Shown: one piece after another, positions 1 to 8,909 of the stretch
How positions within the stretch are numbered: the first letter of the stretch is position 1
Layout: the number at the start of each line of letters is the position of its first letter
NCBI GenBank assembly: GCA_016745215.1
Contig: CP050890.1
Span: 124,001-188,000 of the forward strand
Origin: Thiohalocapsa sp. PB-PSB1
Lineage (GTDB): Bacteria; Pseudomonadota; Gammaproteobacteria; Chromatiales; Chromatiaceae
Direction: 5' to 3'
Length of the DNA stretch: 64,000 bases
Translations under genes and position numbers: made by a program
The notes under the pieces: generated by a model
What the model was told of the DNA's origin: nothing
The model's input: the letters and a program-made list of their open reading frames with translations, nothing else
Databases searched by the model: none

Positions 1-1394
1 CAGGCGGCCTCGGGCAGCGCGGCGGGGGCCGGCAGCGGCGGGGCGCGCGAGGGCGGCGGCGCATTGAACGGCGCCGGGGGCTCCTCGAAGGAGAGGACCT
101 GCAGGATGTTGTGCAGATGGCCCTTGCCGCAGACGGGGCACAGGCTCGGGTCGCGGGCCTGCTTGGCGAGGAAGGCGTCCATGTCGGGGATGTACGGGGT
201 CTCGGGGTCGGCGAGGCCGAGACATTCGCGGCAGCGGGTGAGGTTCTGCCGGCGGCGGCTGCCGCCGAGCAGGCCGTAGTAGCGGATGCGATGGAAGCTC
301 GGCGGCAGGACGTGCTGGAGGAAGCGGTGGATGAAGTCGGCGCCGGACAGCGTCATGCGCTTCTCGGCCTCGGGGGCGTGCGGGTCCTTGATGCGGTTGT
401 CGCGGTAGCGGAAGGTGACCCGGCCGCCGTCGATCGCCTCGATGCGGTGGTTGGCGATGGCGATGCGGTTGACGTAGCGGCCCAAGTAGCGGATCAGAGG
501 CTCGGGGTCGGCGAAGGGGGCCTCGATGTGGACCACCCAGTCCTGTTGGTGGAGTTGCTGCATCAGGCTCTTCCAGGCGGCATCGTCGTCGAGGTCGGGC
601 TCGTCGGGCGCCCGGTAGGCGTCGCGACCGAGGTCGAGCCGCCGGGCCTCGCGGGCGCTCGCCTCGTCGAGGTTGAAGGGACGGCCCTCGGGCGCGCGGC
701 GCTCGGCGCGGAACGCCTTGAGGTGCTTGAGGAACACGGCGCGGAAGACCCGCCGCAGAGCGCGGTGGGGGAAGAGGAAGTTCTTCGGCGCCGGCACGAA
801 GCCGCTGCCGTCGCGCTTGAGGCCGCCGCCGGTGACGATGCAGTGGACGTGCGGGTGCAGGTTCATGGTCTGGCCCCAGGTGTGCAGAACGGCGACGATG
901 CCGAGGTCGGCGTCCCACTGCTTGCGGGCGAAGGTCTGGAGGGTCTCGGCGGCGGCGCGCATGAGGGCGGCATAGACCTCGGCGGAATGGTAGCGGGCCA
1001 GGGGATGGAGCAGGTCGGGCAGGGTGAAGACGACGTGGAAGTACTGGATGGGCAGCAGCTCCAGCTCGCGGGCGTCGACCCATGCGGCGCGCTGGGAGGC
1101 CCGACACTTGGGACAGTGGCGGTTGCGGCAACTGTTGTAGCTGATCTCGAAGTGCCCGCACTCGTCGCATTGATCGATGTGGGCACCGAGCGCGGTGGTG
1201 CGGCAGACCTCGATGGCGTGCAGGGCGCGGCCCTGCTCGAAGCTCGGGGTGTGGGCGGCGCGGTAGTCGTCGCCGTAGAGGCGGACGATGTCGGCCAGCT
1301 CGAATTCGGGCTCGGCGTATTCGAGGGGGAATTCCCGGCGGACCTCGGCGCTGACGGCGAAGTCGGGACGGGCGTTGGAGAAGGGGCTGGCCAT
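1..1394 (-). CDS. IS91-family transposase, partial at the left window edge
   Basis: The reverse strand is open from an ATG at 1394 to base 1, giving 464 visible residues and no stop. The N-terminal zinc-binding domain of IS91 transposases is visible, with cysteines near residues 76, 79, 94 and 97 (CDEC ... RHCPKC). The core then follows, with the HUH-like segment HPHVHCIVTGGG and the block YLGRYVNRIAIANHRI. IS91 elements move by rolling-circle transposition and leave no target duplication. The ends cannot be defined because the C-terminus lies outside the window. A second, truncated IS91 gene of a different subtype lies at 54899-55693. A 552-residue opposite-strand reading frame here is a codon-bias shadow. 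Confidence 0.9.
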   Translation of the reverse strand, partial: MASPFSNARPDFAVSAEVRREFPLEYAEPEFELADIVRLYGDDYRAAHTPSFEQGRALHAIEVCRTTALGAHIDQCDECGHFEISYNSCRNRHCPKCRASQRAAWVDARELELLPIQYFHVVFTLPDLLHPLARYHSAEVYAALMRAAAETLQTFARKQWDADLGIVAVLHTWGQTMNLHPHVHCIVTGGGLKRDGSGFVPAPKNFLFPHRALRRVFRAVFLKHLKAFRAERRAPEGRPFNLDEASAREARRLDLGRDAYRAPDEPDLDDDAAWKSLMQQLHQQDWVVHIEAPFADPEPLIRYLGRYVNRIAIANHRIEAIDGGRVTFRYRDNRIKDPHAPEAEKRMTLSGADFIHRFLQHVLPPSFHRIRYYGLLGGSRRRQNLTRCRECLGLADPETPYIPDMDAFLAKQARDPSLCPVCGKGHLHNILQVLSFEEPPAPFNAPPPSRAPPLPAPAALPEAA

Positions 1395-1710
1395 GCGGAC
1401 AGTATAGCCGGTCCGGTGCCGTCCCGGACAGTCCCGGCGTCTCGGCGGGGATGCCGCGGTATCCGTCCGGTGCTTCGGGCACCACCCCGGCCCTGCCCCA
1501 GGCACGCTGTTTATTTATTTAGTCCAACGTGTTATGGACAGAAGCGACAAATATCGAAAATTCCAGAATACAAAAATACGGGCATAGACAGATTCACGCT
1601 ATCTGCTAAACTGCTGCTCCAACGCAATACCCGAAACCCCTGCACCGAAACCTCACCCTCGCCACAACCGCCTAGACTCTACGGCAATACGGTACCCACC
1701 CAGGCAGCCC
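1395..1710. other. non-coding gap between IS91 and the integrase fragment
   Basis: No gene is seen. The GC content drops around 1500-1620, unlike both flanks. A short palindrome (GTCCA...TGGAC) lies near 1521-1540. In a functional integron, attI and the first cassette would be expected on this side of intI, but no attI or attC structure was recognised, so the IS91 insertion may have replaced it (inference). Confidence 0.4.
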
Positions 1711-2865
1711 ATGTCAACCCGCGAAGCGCAAATCGCCCGTTTCTGGTCCAATTACCTGTCAGAGCTTGAGAAAGCGCGAGTCAGACAGGACTGCCGGCGC
1801 TGGTACGTGGTGCGGGCCGAGCGGTTTCTGGAGTGGATTCAGCCGCGGCGGCTGGCGCAGTTGACGGCGGATGACGTGTCCAAGTACCTGTCGGAGGTGG
1901 GTCGGGACACGTCGCTGGAGGGCTGGCAATTTGTGCAGGTGGTCGATGCTATACGGATTCTGGGGGTCACTGCATCGGCGCCTTGGGTGGAGAGGCTGGA
2001 CTGGGGGTACTGGCAGGACTCGGCGCGGACGCTGGCGCCGGAGCATCCGACGGTGGCGCGGGACTATGGGCCGGAGGTGGACGGGCTGGAGCCGCAGGGG
2101 CCGATGACGAACCTGTCGGCGGTGCGGGAGGCGCATCGGGAGCTGGCGGATCGGATGGTGACGGAGATCCGGCGGCGGGGGTATGCGATCCGCACGGAGC
2201 AGAATTACCTGGACTGGGTGCTGCGCTTCATTGCGTTTCACGGCGGCCGGTCGCCGACGGAGCTGGGGGAGGCGGATGTGGGGCGCTTTCTGGATTGGCT
2301 GGCGGTGAAGCGGCGGGTGGCGGCGAGCACGCAGAATCAGGCGCTGAACGCGCTGCTGTTTCTGTTTCGCGAGGTGCTGAAACGCGATCAGGTGACGTTC
2401 GGCGACTTTGCCCGGGCGAAGCGGCCGAAGCGGTTGCCGACGGTGCTGACCAAGGGAGAGGTGGCGCGGTTGCTGGAGGCGCTGGAGGGGGAGTATCGGT
2501 TGATGGCGTCGCTGGCCTATGGGGCGGGGCTGCGCTTGATGGAGGTGTTGCGGCTGCGGGTGCAGGATCTGGACTTCGGCTATAAGCAGATCGAGGTGCG
2601 CAACGCCAAGGGCGGACGGGACCGGCTTGTGCCCTTGCCGGAGTTGCTGATTCCGCAGCTGCTGGTGCATCTGGAGGCGGTGCAGGCGCAGCACCAGGAG
2701 GATCTGGCGATCGGGTGCGGTGCGGTCTATTTGCCGGACGCGCTGGCGCGGCAGCGGCCGAACGCGAATCGGGAGTGGATCTGGCAGTATGTGTTTCCGG
2801 GTGAAGTTAAAGTGAAGTTAAAGGGACACCCATTTAGCTTGCTCCCCAGTGAAGTTAAAGAGTGA
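1711..2865 (+). pseudogene. integron-type tyrosine recombinase, C-terminus lost
   Basis: The N-terminal 360 or so residues match integron integrases. There is a long N-terminal arm, then a SAM-like core-binding domain (about 135-230: ELADRMVTEIRRRGYAIRTEQ ... FLDWLAVKRRVAASTQNQAL). The start of the catalytic domain follows, with the first catalytic Arg in AYGAGLRLMEVLRLRVQDLDF. The frame reaches WQYVFPG and then runs into tandem repeat DNA at about 2803, ending after some 20 repeat-encoded residues. The HxxR box, the second His and the catalytic Tyr are missing, so the protein cannot be active. An internal antisense frame of 311 codons is a shadow. Attribution to an integron rather than a plain XerC/D-like gene rests on the length and on the VFP block before the usual intI insertion. 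Confidence 0.75.
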
Positions 2866-2990
2866 AGTTAAAGGGACACCCATTTAGCTTGCTCCCCAGT
2901 GAAGTTAAAGGGACACCCATTTAGCTTGCTCCCCAGTGAAGTTAAAGGGACACCCATTTAGCTTGCTCCCCCATTTAGCTTGCTCCCGCA
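2803..2990. repeat. tandem repeats with core GTTAAAGGGACACCCATTT
   Basis: About four to five head-to-tail copies of a unit of roughly 37 bp (AGTGAAGTTAAAGGG then ACACCCATTTAGCTTGCTCCCC) are present, some partial. There are no unique spacers, so this is not a CRISPR array. The array interrupts the integrase gene. The same motif family, as GTGTCCTTTTA or GGACACCCACTTT, recurs at 49450-49512, near 54820-54890 and at 58245-58265. Confidence 0.85.
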
Positions 2991-3276
2991 TCGTTACCCG
3001 CCCCGTCATCGCCAACAGCCCTTCCACAACGCAACCCAAACGGCCAAGGCTCGTCTTATCTACGCTCTGGCTTAAGCAGCTCAAGATCAGCATAATGTCT
3101 GGCATGGGCGATAGCCTCCTGTGGGAATAGGTCTTCGGATTAGTAACTGAATAATCAATCACCTCGGGCTGTCGCCCACCTAATTTTTGGCGCTAATTTT
3201 TGGCGAAGGTATTGATTGAATCAAAAGCGAATTTACCTTATCAAGCCTGGGACTGCTGTCCTCATCCCGACCTACG

Positions 3277-3327
3277 GGCTCTTTGTGTCTCTACGGTGAA
3301 TCCTCACATTCATTACAAGCAGCACCC
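3277..3327. repeat. half copy of the dispersed ACCGCAGAGACGCAG palindrome
   Basis: The segment reads GTGTCTCTACGGTGAATCC, then CTCACATTC and AGCAGCACCC, which matches the right arm of the dispersed palindrome seen complete at 33367-33510 and 48940-49085. The rest of 2991-3397 holds no gene that I can support. Confidence 0.6.
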
Positions 3328-3397
3328 ACGAGAAGACAAGCCAGGTGGTCTGTTTCTCCACAGAAATCGGCCGATCTAAGGTTACTGAAGAAATCCG

Positions 3398-3631
3398 ATG
3401 CTGAACTTGATCCGACATTGGCAGCAGCGTGAAGCGCGCTTCCTGGCGTTGCTGGCGCTGACCCTGCTGATCATCGGGTTGTATCTGCAACAAGGTTTGA
3501 TGCTCGCCGCCCGCGAGGGCAGCGGCTATCGCGTCATCGACACCGAGGCTTTGCAGCGACGCATCGATATCGGAGAATTGCGCGATCATGAAGCGCAGTG
3601 GTATCACCCGACCCGGCCAGACGAGGAATAG
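3398..3631 (+). CDS. small single-pass membrane protein, unknown function
   Basis: This 77-residue frame has one clear hydrophobic helix at about residues 14-37 (FLALLALTLLIIGLYLQQG) and a charged C-terminus rich in acidic residues. It ends 26 bp before amrS on the same strand and could be co-transcribed with it. I do not recognise a family. Frame shadows in the region make the assignment moderate; the placement just upstream of a conserved gene and the good membrane helix argue for it. Confidence 0.5.
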   Translation: MLNLIRHWQQREARFLALLALTLLIIGLYLQQGLMLAAREGSGYRVIDTEALQRRIDIGELRDHEAQWYHPTRPDEE

Positions 3632-3657
3632 CGGCCACCCAGCAAAGGTACAATGCC

Positions 3658-4638
3658 ATGACTTCCGTCACCTGCGAACTCTGCCCAAGGGCCTGCGTCA
3701 TTCCGCAAGGTGCAGCCGGAGATTGCCGGGTGCGCGTCAATCTGGGCGGCAAGCTTCGCGCGACCACTTATGGGCGTCCATCCGCGGTGCATGTAGATCC
3801 GATGGAAAAGAAGCCCTTGTTTCATTTCCATCCCGGTACGCCGGTGTTTTCCCTGGCCACCGCCGGCTGTAATCTGCATTGTCTCAACTGCCAGAACTGG
3901 CAGCTATCCCAGCGCGCTGGCGAGGAGATGGAGACAGTCTATCGCGCCGATCCGGCGGAAGTGATCCAGGCAGCCCGGGATGCGGGCTGCAACAGCCTGG
4001 CTTACACGTACTCGGACCCGATCGTATTCTACGAATATGTCTACGATACGAGCGAGCTGGCGCATCGCGCCGGACTCAACAACACCTATCACAGCGCCGG
4101 CTATATCAATCGCAAGCCGCTGGAGCAGCTCTGCCCGCTGCTGGATGCGGCCAATATCGATCTGAAGGCACTCGACGACGGCTTTTACCGGCGCATCAGC
4201 GGCGGTACCCTGAAGCCCGTGCTCGACACCCTGATCACTTTGCGCCGCGAGGGCGTTTGGCTGGAAGTGACCAACCTATTGATCCCGACGCTGAACGATG
4301 ACCCGGCACTGATCCGCCGCATGGCGCGCTGGATGGTCGCGGAACTCGGCCCGGATACGCCGTTGCATCTAAGCCGTTTTCGCCCCCAGTATCGGATGCA
4401 AAATCTGCCGCCGACCCCAGCGAGTACCCTGGAGCGCGCCCGCCAGGAGGCATTGCAAGCAGGACTGCATTATGTCTATATCGGTAATCTGCTTGGCCAT
4501 GATTGGGGCTCGACCTACTGCCCCCGGGATGGAACCTTATTGATCGGACGCAGCGGCTATGCCATCACCGCCTACACTCTGACCGCGGACGGGCGCTGCC
4601 CGACCTGCAACGACCGCATTCCCGGGATCTGGTCCTGA
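3658..4638 (+). CDS. amrS: AmmeMemoRadiSam system radical SAM enzyme
   Basis: The 326-residue protein is a PflA-like radical SAM enzyme of the AmrS family. The cluster motif CNLHCLNC gives Cys71, Cys75 and Cys78 (CX3CX2C). Typical family blocks follow: AYTYSDPIVFYEY near residue 125 and LIPTLNDD near 205. An N-terminal cysteine pair (CELCPRAC) and a C-terminal CPTC, common in this family, probably bind metal. The start at 3658 is chosen because it is preceded by AAAGG about 10 bases upstream; an in-frame start at 3598 would overlap the preceding gene. The usual partners, AmmA (AMMECR1) and MEMO, are not in the window. The substrate of the system is not established. Confidence 0.88.
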   Translation: MTSVTCELCPRACVIPQGAAGDCRVRVNLGGKLRATTYGRPSAVHVDPMEKKPLFHFHPGTPVFSLATAGCNLHCLNCQNWQLSQRAGEEMETVYRADPAEVIQAARDAGCNSLAYTYSDPIVFYEYVYDTSELAHRAGLNNTYHSAGYINRKPLEQLCPLLDAANIDLKALDDGFYRRISGGTLKPVLDTLITLRREGVWLEVTNLLIPTLNDDPALIRRMARWMVAELGPDTPLHLSRFRPQYRMQNLPPTPASTLERARQEALQAGLHYVYIGNLLGHDWGSTYCPRDGTLLIGRSGYAITAYTLTADGRCPTCNDRIPGIWS

Positions 4639-4671
4639 GCGCAGGATGCGATTCCGGGTTTGCATCCGTTA

Positions 4672-5515
4672 GAACCTGTCTGACAAAAAAATGTCTATCA
4701 AAGTCAAATACTTTTTCTTCGAGGACAAGCTATGGGATACCCGAGTGACCTGACGGACGCCGAATGGGCGCTGATCGAACACTATTTTCAACCCCGTGAT
4801 CGACGAGGCAGTGCCAGCCTGCATCCGCGCAAACGGATCGTCGATGCCATTTTGTACGTCGTGAAGTCCGGTTGCCAATGGCGCATGCTACCCAACGATT
4901 TTCCCCCCTGGCAAACGGTTTACGATCACTTCAGCCGATGGAACAAACGCGGTGTATGGGAAACCGCGCTGGATCAACTGAATGCACTCCATCGCCAAAA
5001 CAACGGTCGCTCGGCATCGCCGAGTTACGGGATTATCGACTCGCAGAGCGTCAAGACCGAGTACGCGAGCGAAGAACGCGGGATCGACGGCGGCAAGAAG
5101 GTCAAAGGGCATAAACGCCATATCGTAGTCGATATCCTCGGCAACCTGTTGCATGTGTCGGTCCACGCAGCCAATTGCAGCGATACCGTGGCGGGTGGTC
5201 CCGTGATGGCGCGTGCGGCGGAGAAATACCCGAGCATCGAGGCGTTTTCCGGCGATGCGGGTTATCGCGGGACAGCCGTGAAATTTGTCGACGAGACACT
5301 CGGACTCGTCTTGCACATTTCCACCAAAATCAAAGACGGATGGGCTGTCCTTCCGAAACGTTGGGTGGTTGAGCGCACTTTCGCTTGGCTCGGTCGATTT
5401 CGCAGGCTGAGCAAGGATTTCGAGATCCTGACTGGGACTGCCGAGAATATGATCCGTATCGCCATGCTCAAGAAAACGCTTGCAAATTGCGGCTGAAATT
5501 TTGCCAGACAGACTC
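4672..5515 (+). mobile_element. complete IS5-family element (IS1031-like), 844 bp
   Basis: The element is bounded by imperfect terminal inverted repeats, GAACCTGTCTGACAAAA on the left and GAGTCTGTCTGGCAAAA read inward from the right. It is flanked by a direct TTA at 4669-4671 and 5516-5518. A TNA target duplication is the signature of the IS1031 branch of IS5. The element is intact and encodes one transposase. Confidence 0.9.
4732..5496 (+). CDS. IS5-family DDE transposase
   Basis: This 254-residue transposase starts MGYPSDLTDAEWALIEHYF, the DUF4096-type N-terminus of IS5/IS1031 transposases. The DDE residues are in the expected places: the first Asp in YGIIDSQSVKTEYASEE, the second in FSGDAGYRG, and the Glu in WVVERTFAWLGRFRRLSKDFE. 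The frame is full length and uninterrupted, so the element may be active. Confidence 0.93.
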   Translation: MGYPSDLTDAEWALIEHYFQPRDRRGSASLHPRKRIVDAILYVVKSGCQWRMLPNDFPPWQTVYDHFSRWNKRGVWETALDQLNALHRQNNGRSASPSYGIIDSQSVKTEYASEERGIDGGKKVKGHKRHIVVDILGNLLHVSVHAANCSDTVAGGPVMARAAEKYPSIEAFSGDAGYRGTAVKFVDETLGLVLHISTKIKDGWAVLPKRWVVERTFAWLGRFRRLSKDFEILTGTAENMIRIAMLKKTLANCG

Positions 5516-5550
5516 TTATGATCGCTGGCATGATCACTGGAGAAACTCTA

Positions 5551-5787
5551 ATGAGCGAGACACCCGAATGGTCCCATCGAGACTGGTTTTGCAGCCCGCC
5601 ACGTCGGCGATTTCTGCGCCGTCTGGCATTGCTCGTCGGCGGCCCGGTCATACTGAGCATCCCGGGACCGGGTCGCAGGCCGACGCCGACCCGGGCTTGG
5701 GCCTGGAATCGGATCGCACGGCGGGTGCCCCGGGAATACCCGCTCGCGCAAGCGGATCTTTATCGCCCCCATGACCTCGCCGGTTGA
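5551..5787 (+). CDS. short protein with a twin-arginine-like N-terminus, unknown function
   Basis: From the ATG at 5551 the frame encodes 78 residues. A RRRFLRRLALLVGG segment near residues 15-28 is followed by a short hydrophobic stretch, resembling a Tat-type leader with little mature protein after it. It lies just right of the IS5 insertion. Its stop overlaps a strong Shine-Dalgarno (GAGGAGGA) for the next, broken frame at 5799, which suggests the two were once translated together. It may itself be a remnant. No family recognised. Confidence 0.35.
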   Translation: MSETPEWSHRDWFCSPPRRRFLRRLALLVGGPVILSIPGPGRRPTPTRAWAWNRIARRVPREYPLAQADLYRPHDLAG

Positions 5788-5798
5788 GGAGGAACCGC

Positions 5799-5930
5799 GT
5801 GACGACTCCATTTCGCCGGGTCGCCCGGCCGCTGCTCGCATTGCTCCCCTGTATGGTTGGCGCCTAGGCCGCAAACGCATCGAATGCCGCGCTAGAGGTG
5901 CCGGGCACGCTAGAATCCGGTTCGCGATAG
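5799..5930 (+). pseudogene. decayed exported-protein start with an in-frame amber codon
   Basis: A GTG at 5799 sits 6 bases after an AGGAGG. The frame begins MTTPFRRVARPLLALLPCMVGA, a classical signal peptide, then hits TAG at 5865-5867 where the mature part would start (AANASNAALEVPGTLESGSR) and a second stop about 20 codons later. A Gln-to-amber change would explain the first stop. The mature start slightly resembles the exported CXXCW/rhodanese-type proteins near PQQ genes, but too little survives to say. From 5931 to 6209 nothing further is recognised. Confidence 0.35.
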
Positions 5931-6209
5931 CGTCCTGGCCGGAGCCGGTTGATCCGGCCAGGCTGCTCGCCCGGTGGATCGCTTGCCCGCCCCGGCTGCG
6001 GGCCAGACATGCTCGATGCTGCGCGATTGCAGCACCTATCGCCGTGTCCTGATTCTGGCATCGGCTCTATTCCGCTCGCAACCCGTGGCGCATATCCGTG
6101 AGCACGGCATCGAAATTGAAATGCCCGTCGGCACCCTTGTCACATAAAAGCGCGATGATGAATCATGCGCGATCGGGTCGCTTCTGCATTGCTTTGCATC
6201 GTTGACAAT

Positions 6210-6956
6210 TCACTCGTTCCCGCTCGCCGAGCGGCTTTCGGTCAACCAGATGCAGGCTCCCCCGCTCGCTTTGTCAATGGCCTGTAAACGCGCTCCATGG
6301 GCCTGTAATTCGCTTTCGTTCGCGCGCACCACGCGCAGCGGCGCACGCTGTTTGGATAGTCTTCGCACCGGGGCTGGACTGCGGCTTCTCCCGCTCCTGG
6401 CTTCGTTACGTTCGTCGCCCAAATGCAAAGCAACCTGCCCGCCGGTCATGGCCAGGTAAACCTCGGCGAGGATCTCTGCGTCGAGCAGGGCGCCGTGCAG
6501 ATCGCGTCGGGAATGATCGATGTCGTAGCGCTTACATAGTGCATCCAGGCTGTTGCGTTGACCAGGATGCATCTGCCGCGCCATGCTCAGGGTATCGACG
6601 ACGCTGCAAAGCGCATCAATGGTAGGAGCGTTATCAGCATGCCAGAGCCGGAGCTCGTGATTCAGGAAACCGATATCGAACGCGGCGTTGTGAATGATCA
6701 ATTCGGCATTTCGACAATAGGCCAGAAAATCCTCGGCTATATCGCCGAAACGCGGTTTGTCAGCCAGAAATTCGTTGGATATTCCATGCACTTGCAATGC
6801 GCCGTCATCGATCTCGCGATCGGGCTGTAAATAACGATGGAAGTGGCTGCCGGTCAGCCGGCGCTCCACGACTTCCACGCATCCGATTTCGATGATGCGG
6901 TGACCCGCCGCGGGTTCTAAACCTGTGGTTTCGGTATCGAGAACGATCTGGCGCAT
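6210..6956 (-). CDS. dnaQ: DNA polymerase III epsilon subunit (3'-5' proofreading exonuclease)
   Basis: The 248-residue protein carries the DEDDh exonuclease motifs in order. Exo I is VLDTETTGLEP at about 5-15, with the catalytic DxE. Exo II is HNAAFDIGFLNHEL near 97. Exo III is HGALLDAEILAEVY near 160, with the catalytic His and Asp. The C-terminal 60 residues after the exonuclease are basic and resemble the tail that binds the alpha subunit. Downstream of rnhA on the same strand, it completes the usual gammaproteobacterial methyltransferase-rnhA-dnaQ order. Here, however, 740 bp of repeat DNA separates it from rnhA, so it may need its own promoter. Confidence 0.95.
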   Translation of the reverse strand: MRQIVLDTETTGLEPAAGHRIIEIGCVEVVERRLTGSHFHRYLQPDREIDDGALQVHGISNEFLADKPRFGDIAEDFLAYCRNAELIIHNAAFDIGFLNHELRLWHADNAPTIDALCSVVDTLSMARQMHPGQRNSLDALCKRYDIDHSRRDLHGALLDAEILAEVYLAMTGGQVALHLGDERNEARSGRSRSPAPVRRLSKQRAPLRVVRANESELQAHGARLQAIDKASGGACIWLTESRSASGNE

Positions 6957-7123
6957 GATATGAACGTCGACTTGTTGTCAGATTGAGTAATGAGCAGGTG
7001 TTGGGGAATCGAAAATATGATAAAAAATGGAATGTTGAGTTCGAGTGCGATGGGTTCTGCCTGCGTAGAATATTCGGCTATCCAACTAAAGTGAAGTTTG
7101 ATTCGTATTCTTTAGAAAGCATC

Positions 7124-7210
7124 GCCCAGCATATATCTGCCCAGTAAACATCTGCCCAGCAAACATCTGCCCAGCAAACATCTGCCCAGCAAACATCTGC
7201 CCAGTAAACT
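7124..7210. repeat. 15-bp tandem repeat CCCAGCAAACATCTG
   Basis: About five to six copies of a 15-bp unit lie head to tail in the dnaQ-rnhA gap, with small variations (ATATATCTG, CCCAGTAAACTTC at the ends). There are no spacers, so it is a minisatellite and not a CRISPR array. No gene lies in 6957-7696. Confidence 0.85.
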
Positions 7211-7334
7211 TCAGGTTTATCACGCCCTAATGTCATGTCTTTTCGATCCCGATCCCAATCAAGTCGCGCTGGGCGGGTTGCACCCTAGGGTATCTTCAGT
7301 TCATTTGTCGAGAAGATAGTGGCCTACAGCCTTT

Positions 7335-7520
7335 CTCCCGGGAAAGGCGCGGCGCTCGCGTCCGCTCCGCTGGCATCCCTGCTGGGTCGCCCGCAAGCGG
7401 GCTCCTACGCCGAGCGGCTCCCATGGCTGGTCAAGGTTCGTTTGCGGGCGGGGCGTCTTAGGCGCTCTGTGCACTCTGCGTCTCTGCGGTGAATCCTCAC
7501 ATTCTTTCAAGGCAGCACTC
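7335..7520. repeat. REP-like palindrome plus half copy of the ACCGCAGAG palindrome
   Basis: TCGCCCGCAAGCGGGCTCCTAC near 7387-7408 is a REP-type hairpin, found again near 13644-13666, 33569-33592 and 36365-36390. It is followed at 7459-7520 by CTCTGCGTCTCTGCGGTGAA and then TCAAGGCAGCACTC, the right arm of the dispersed palindrome. The REP and palindrome modules also travel together at 13557, 33520 and 36272. Confidence 0.75.
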
Positions 7521-7696
7521 AGCGCGATTCCCATTCCAATCCCGATACCAGCTTCGGTCCGAAGCGCATCCTATGCCCCGCGGGCATGGCAACTTGCTGT
7601 AACAGCTTTGAATACTTGCAGGGCGTCAGTCGGGAATGTTGCCTCGCTCCACTCGAGCTTGGTGCTCGTGGCAGAGCGACGGGCTTTGGAGTTAGA

Positions 7697-8140
7697 TCAG
7701 CCGCGCGCCGGAATCCCCCGGTTGGCGAGCTGGTCGGCGCGTTCGTTTTCGGCATGACCGCTGTGGCCTTTCACCCAATGCCAGCGCACAGAGTGCGCCG
7801 CGAGCGCGGCATCAAGTCGTTGCCAGAGATCTTGATTCTTTACCGGTTCGCGCTTCCGGGTCATCCAGCCATTGCGTTTCCAGCGTGCCATCCAGCTCTC
7901 TACGCCATCGCGTACATAACGCGAATCCACGCTCAGGTCCACGACACAGGGACGGGTCAATGCCTCCAACCCCTGGATCACGGCCATCAATTCCATGCGA
8001 TTGTTGGTGGTTTGTTGCTCGCCACCACAGAGTTCTTTTTCGTGTTTGCCAAAACGCAGCAGCGCACCCCAGCCGCCGGGACCGGGATTGCCTTTGCAGG
8101 CACCGTCGGTAAAGATTTCAACCGCGTCCGACATGGCCAT
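7697..8140 (-). CDS. rnhA: ribonuclease HI
   Basis: The 147-residue protein is a canonical type I RNase H that removes RNA from RNA-DNA hybrids. The acidic active site is complete: first Asp in VEIFTDGACKGNPGPGG, Glu in NRMELMAVIQGLEAL, Asp in LSVDSRYVRDG, and the last Asp in ENERADQLAN. The basic handle WMARWKRNGWMTRKREPVKN is also present. Its first 23 bases overlap the end of the upstream methyltransferase, so the two are probably translationally coupled. Confidence 0.96.
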   Translation of the reverse strand: MAMSDAVEIFTDGACKGNPGPGGWGALLRFGKHEKELCGGEQQTTNNRMELMAVIQGLEALTRPCVVDLSVDSRYVRDGVESWMARWKRNGWMTRKREPVKNQDLWQRLDAALAAHSVRWHWVKGHSGHAENERADQLANRGIPARG

Positions 8141-8909
8141 TCTTGCGTGCTGTCGGCTCCATGGGGCGTCCTGGCAGTAAGCGCGTACGTCGAACCCAAC
8201 TCGGCCGCAGCGGCGTCAACGCCTTGACGCGTTTGACTGCGCGCACCCCGAATACACCACCGAATATCGGCCAATAGTGGCTGCCGATGCGCTCCAGCCG
8301 GTCCAGCTGGGGCAGGCAGGCGCGTTGCAAGGGTGGACGAAAAACCAACATCTCGCGAGTCTCCTGCTGTAGACCCAGCAATTGCAGCCAATCGCCGATC
8401 CGAAACGGCGTCAACTGCCCACCGCACCAGGGCACTTGCGGACGCCGGCGGGGCATCCAGCGCATCAAACCCCAGAGGCTCAGGGGATTGAAGCAAAATA
8501 GAATGACACGGCCTTCCGGAATCAGAACCCGTTCCACCTCACGTAAAACCTCATGTGCGTGCAGGCAAAAATCCAACGTATGCGGTAACACAACAACATC
8601 GACACTGGCGGAAGCAAGGGGCAGCCGATCAGGTCGCGAGAGAATCCCGGCAAGTTTGGACGACTGAACGCATTGCGCATTATCGAGGGTCTCGCCAAGC
8701 ACCACCTGGCGATGAATTCGGCAGGTCTTCACGGCCTGCTGAAACTGGTCGTGTGCGCCGACCTGGATTAAATAATGGCCAAAGGTGTCGATGAGGAGCC
8801 GCTCCAAACAGGCGCTCTCGGCTTGCGCAACCTGGCGACCGAGCGGTGTATCGTACCAGTTCGATAACCTGGCCAGCGGATCGGCATCAAGCGGATGGCA
8901 GGGCTTCAT
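8118..8909 (-). CDS. YafS-like SAM-dependent methyltransferase
   Basis: This 263-residue protein belongs to the class I methyltransferase group found beside rnhA and dnaQ in gammaproteobacteria (YafS in E. coli). The Methyltransf_11-like core is visible: LIQVGAHDQF around 47, LPLASASVDVVVLPHTLDFCLHAHEVLREVERVLIPEGRVI around 98-138, and FNPLSLWG after it. The first glycine motif is degenerate (VGAHD rather than GxGxG), as is common in this group. Substrate unknown. It overlaps rnhA by 23 bp. Confidence 0.85.
   Translation of the reverse strand: MKPCHPLDADPLARLSNWYDTPLGRQVAQAESACLERLLIDTFGHYLIQVGAHDQFQQAVKTCRIHRQVVLGETLDNAQCVQSSKLAGILSRPDRLPLASASVDVVVLPHTLDFCLHAHEVLREVERVLIPEGRVILFCFNPLSLWGLMRWMPRRRPQVPWCGGQLTPFRIGDWLQLLGLQQETREMLVFRPPLQRACLPQLDRLERIGSHYWPIFGGVFGVRAVKRVKALTPLRPSWVRRTRLLPGRPMEPTARKNGHVGRG

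Noticed and set aside
111..1769. Open frame of 552 codons on the plus strand
   Set aside because: It is the antisense shadow of the IS91 transposase in high-GC DNA; the reverse frame has zinc-finger and HUH motifs while this one has only Gly/Ala/Val-rich low-complexity sequence.
2803..2990. CRISPR array
   Set aside because: The repeats are head to tail with no unique spacers, and no cas gene is present.
7124..7210. CRISPR-like repeats in the dnaQ-rnhA gap
   Set aside because: The unit is 15 bp and contiguous; it is a minisatellite.
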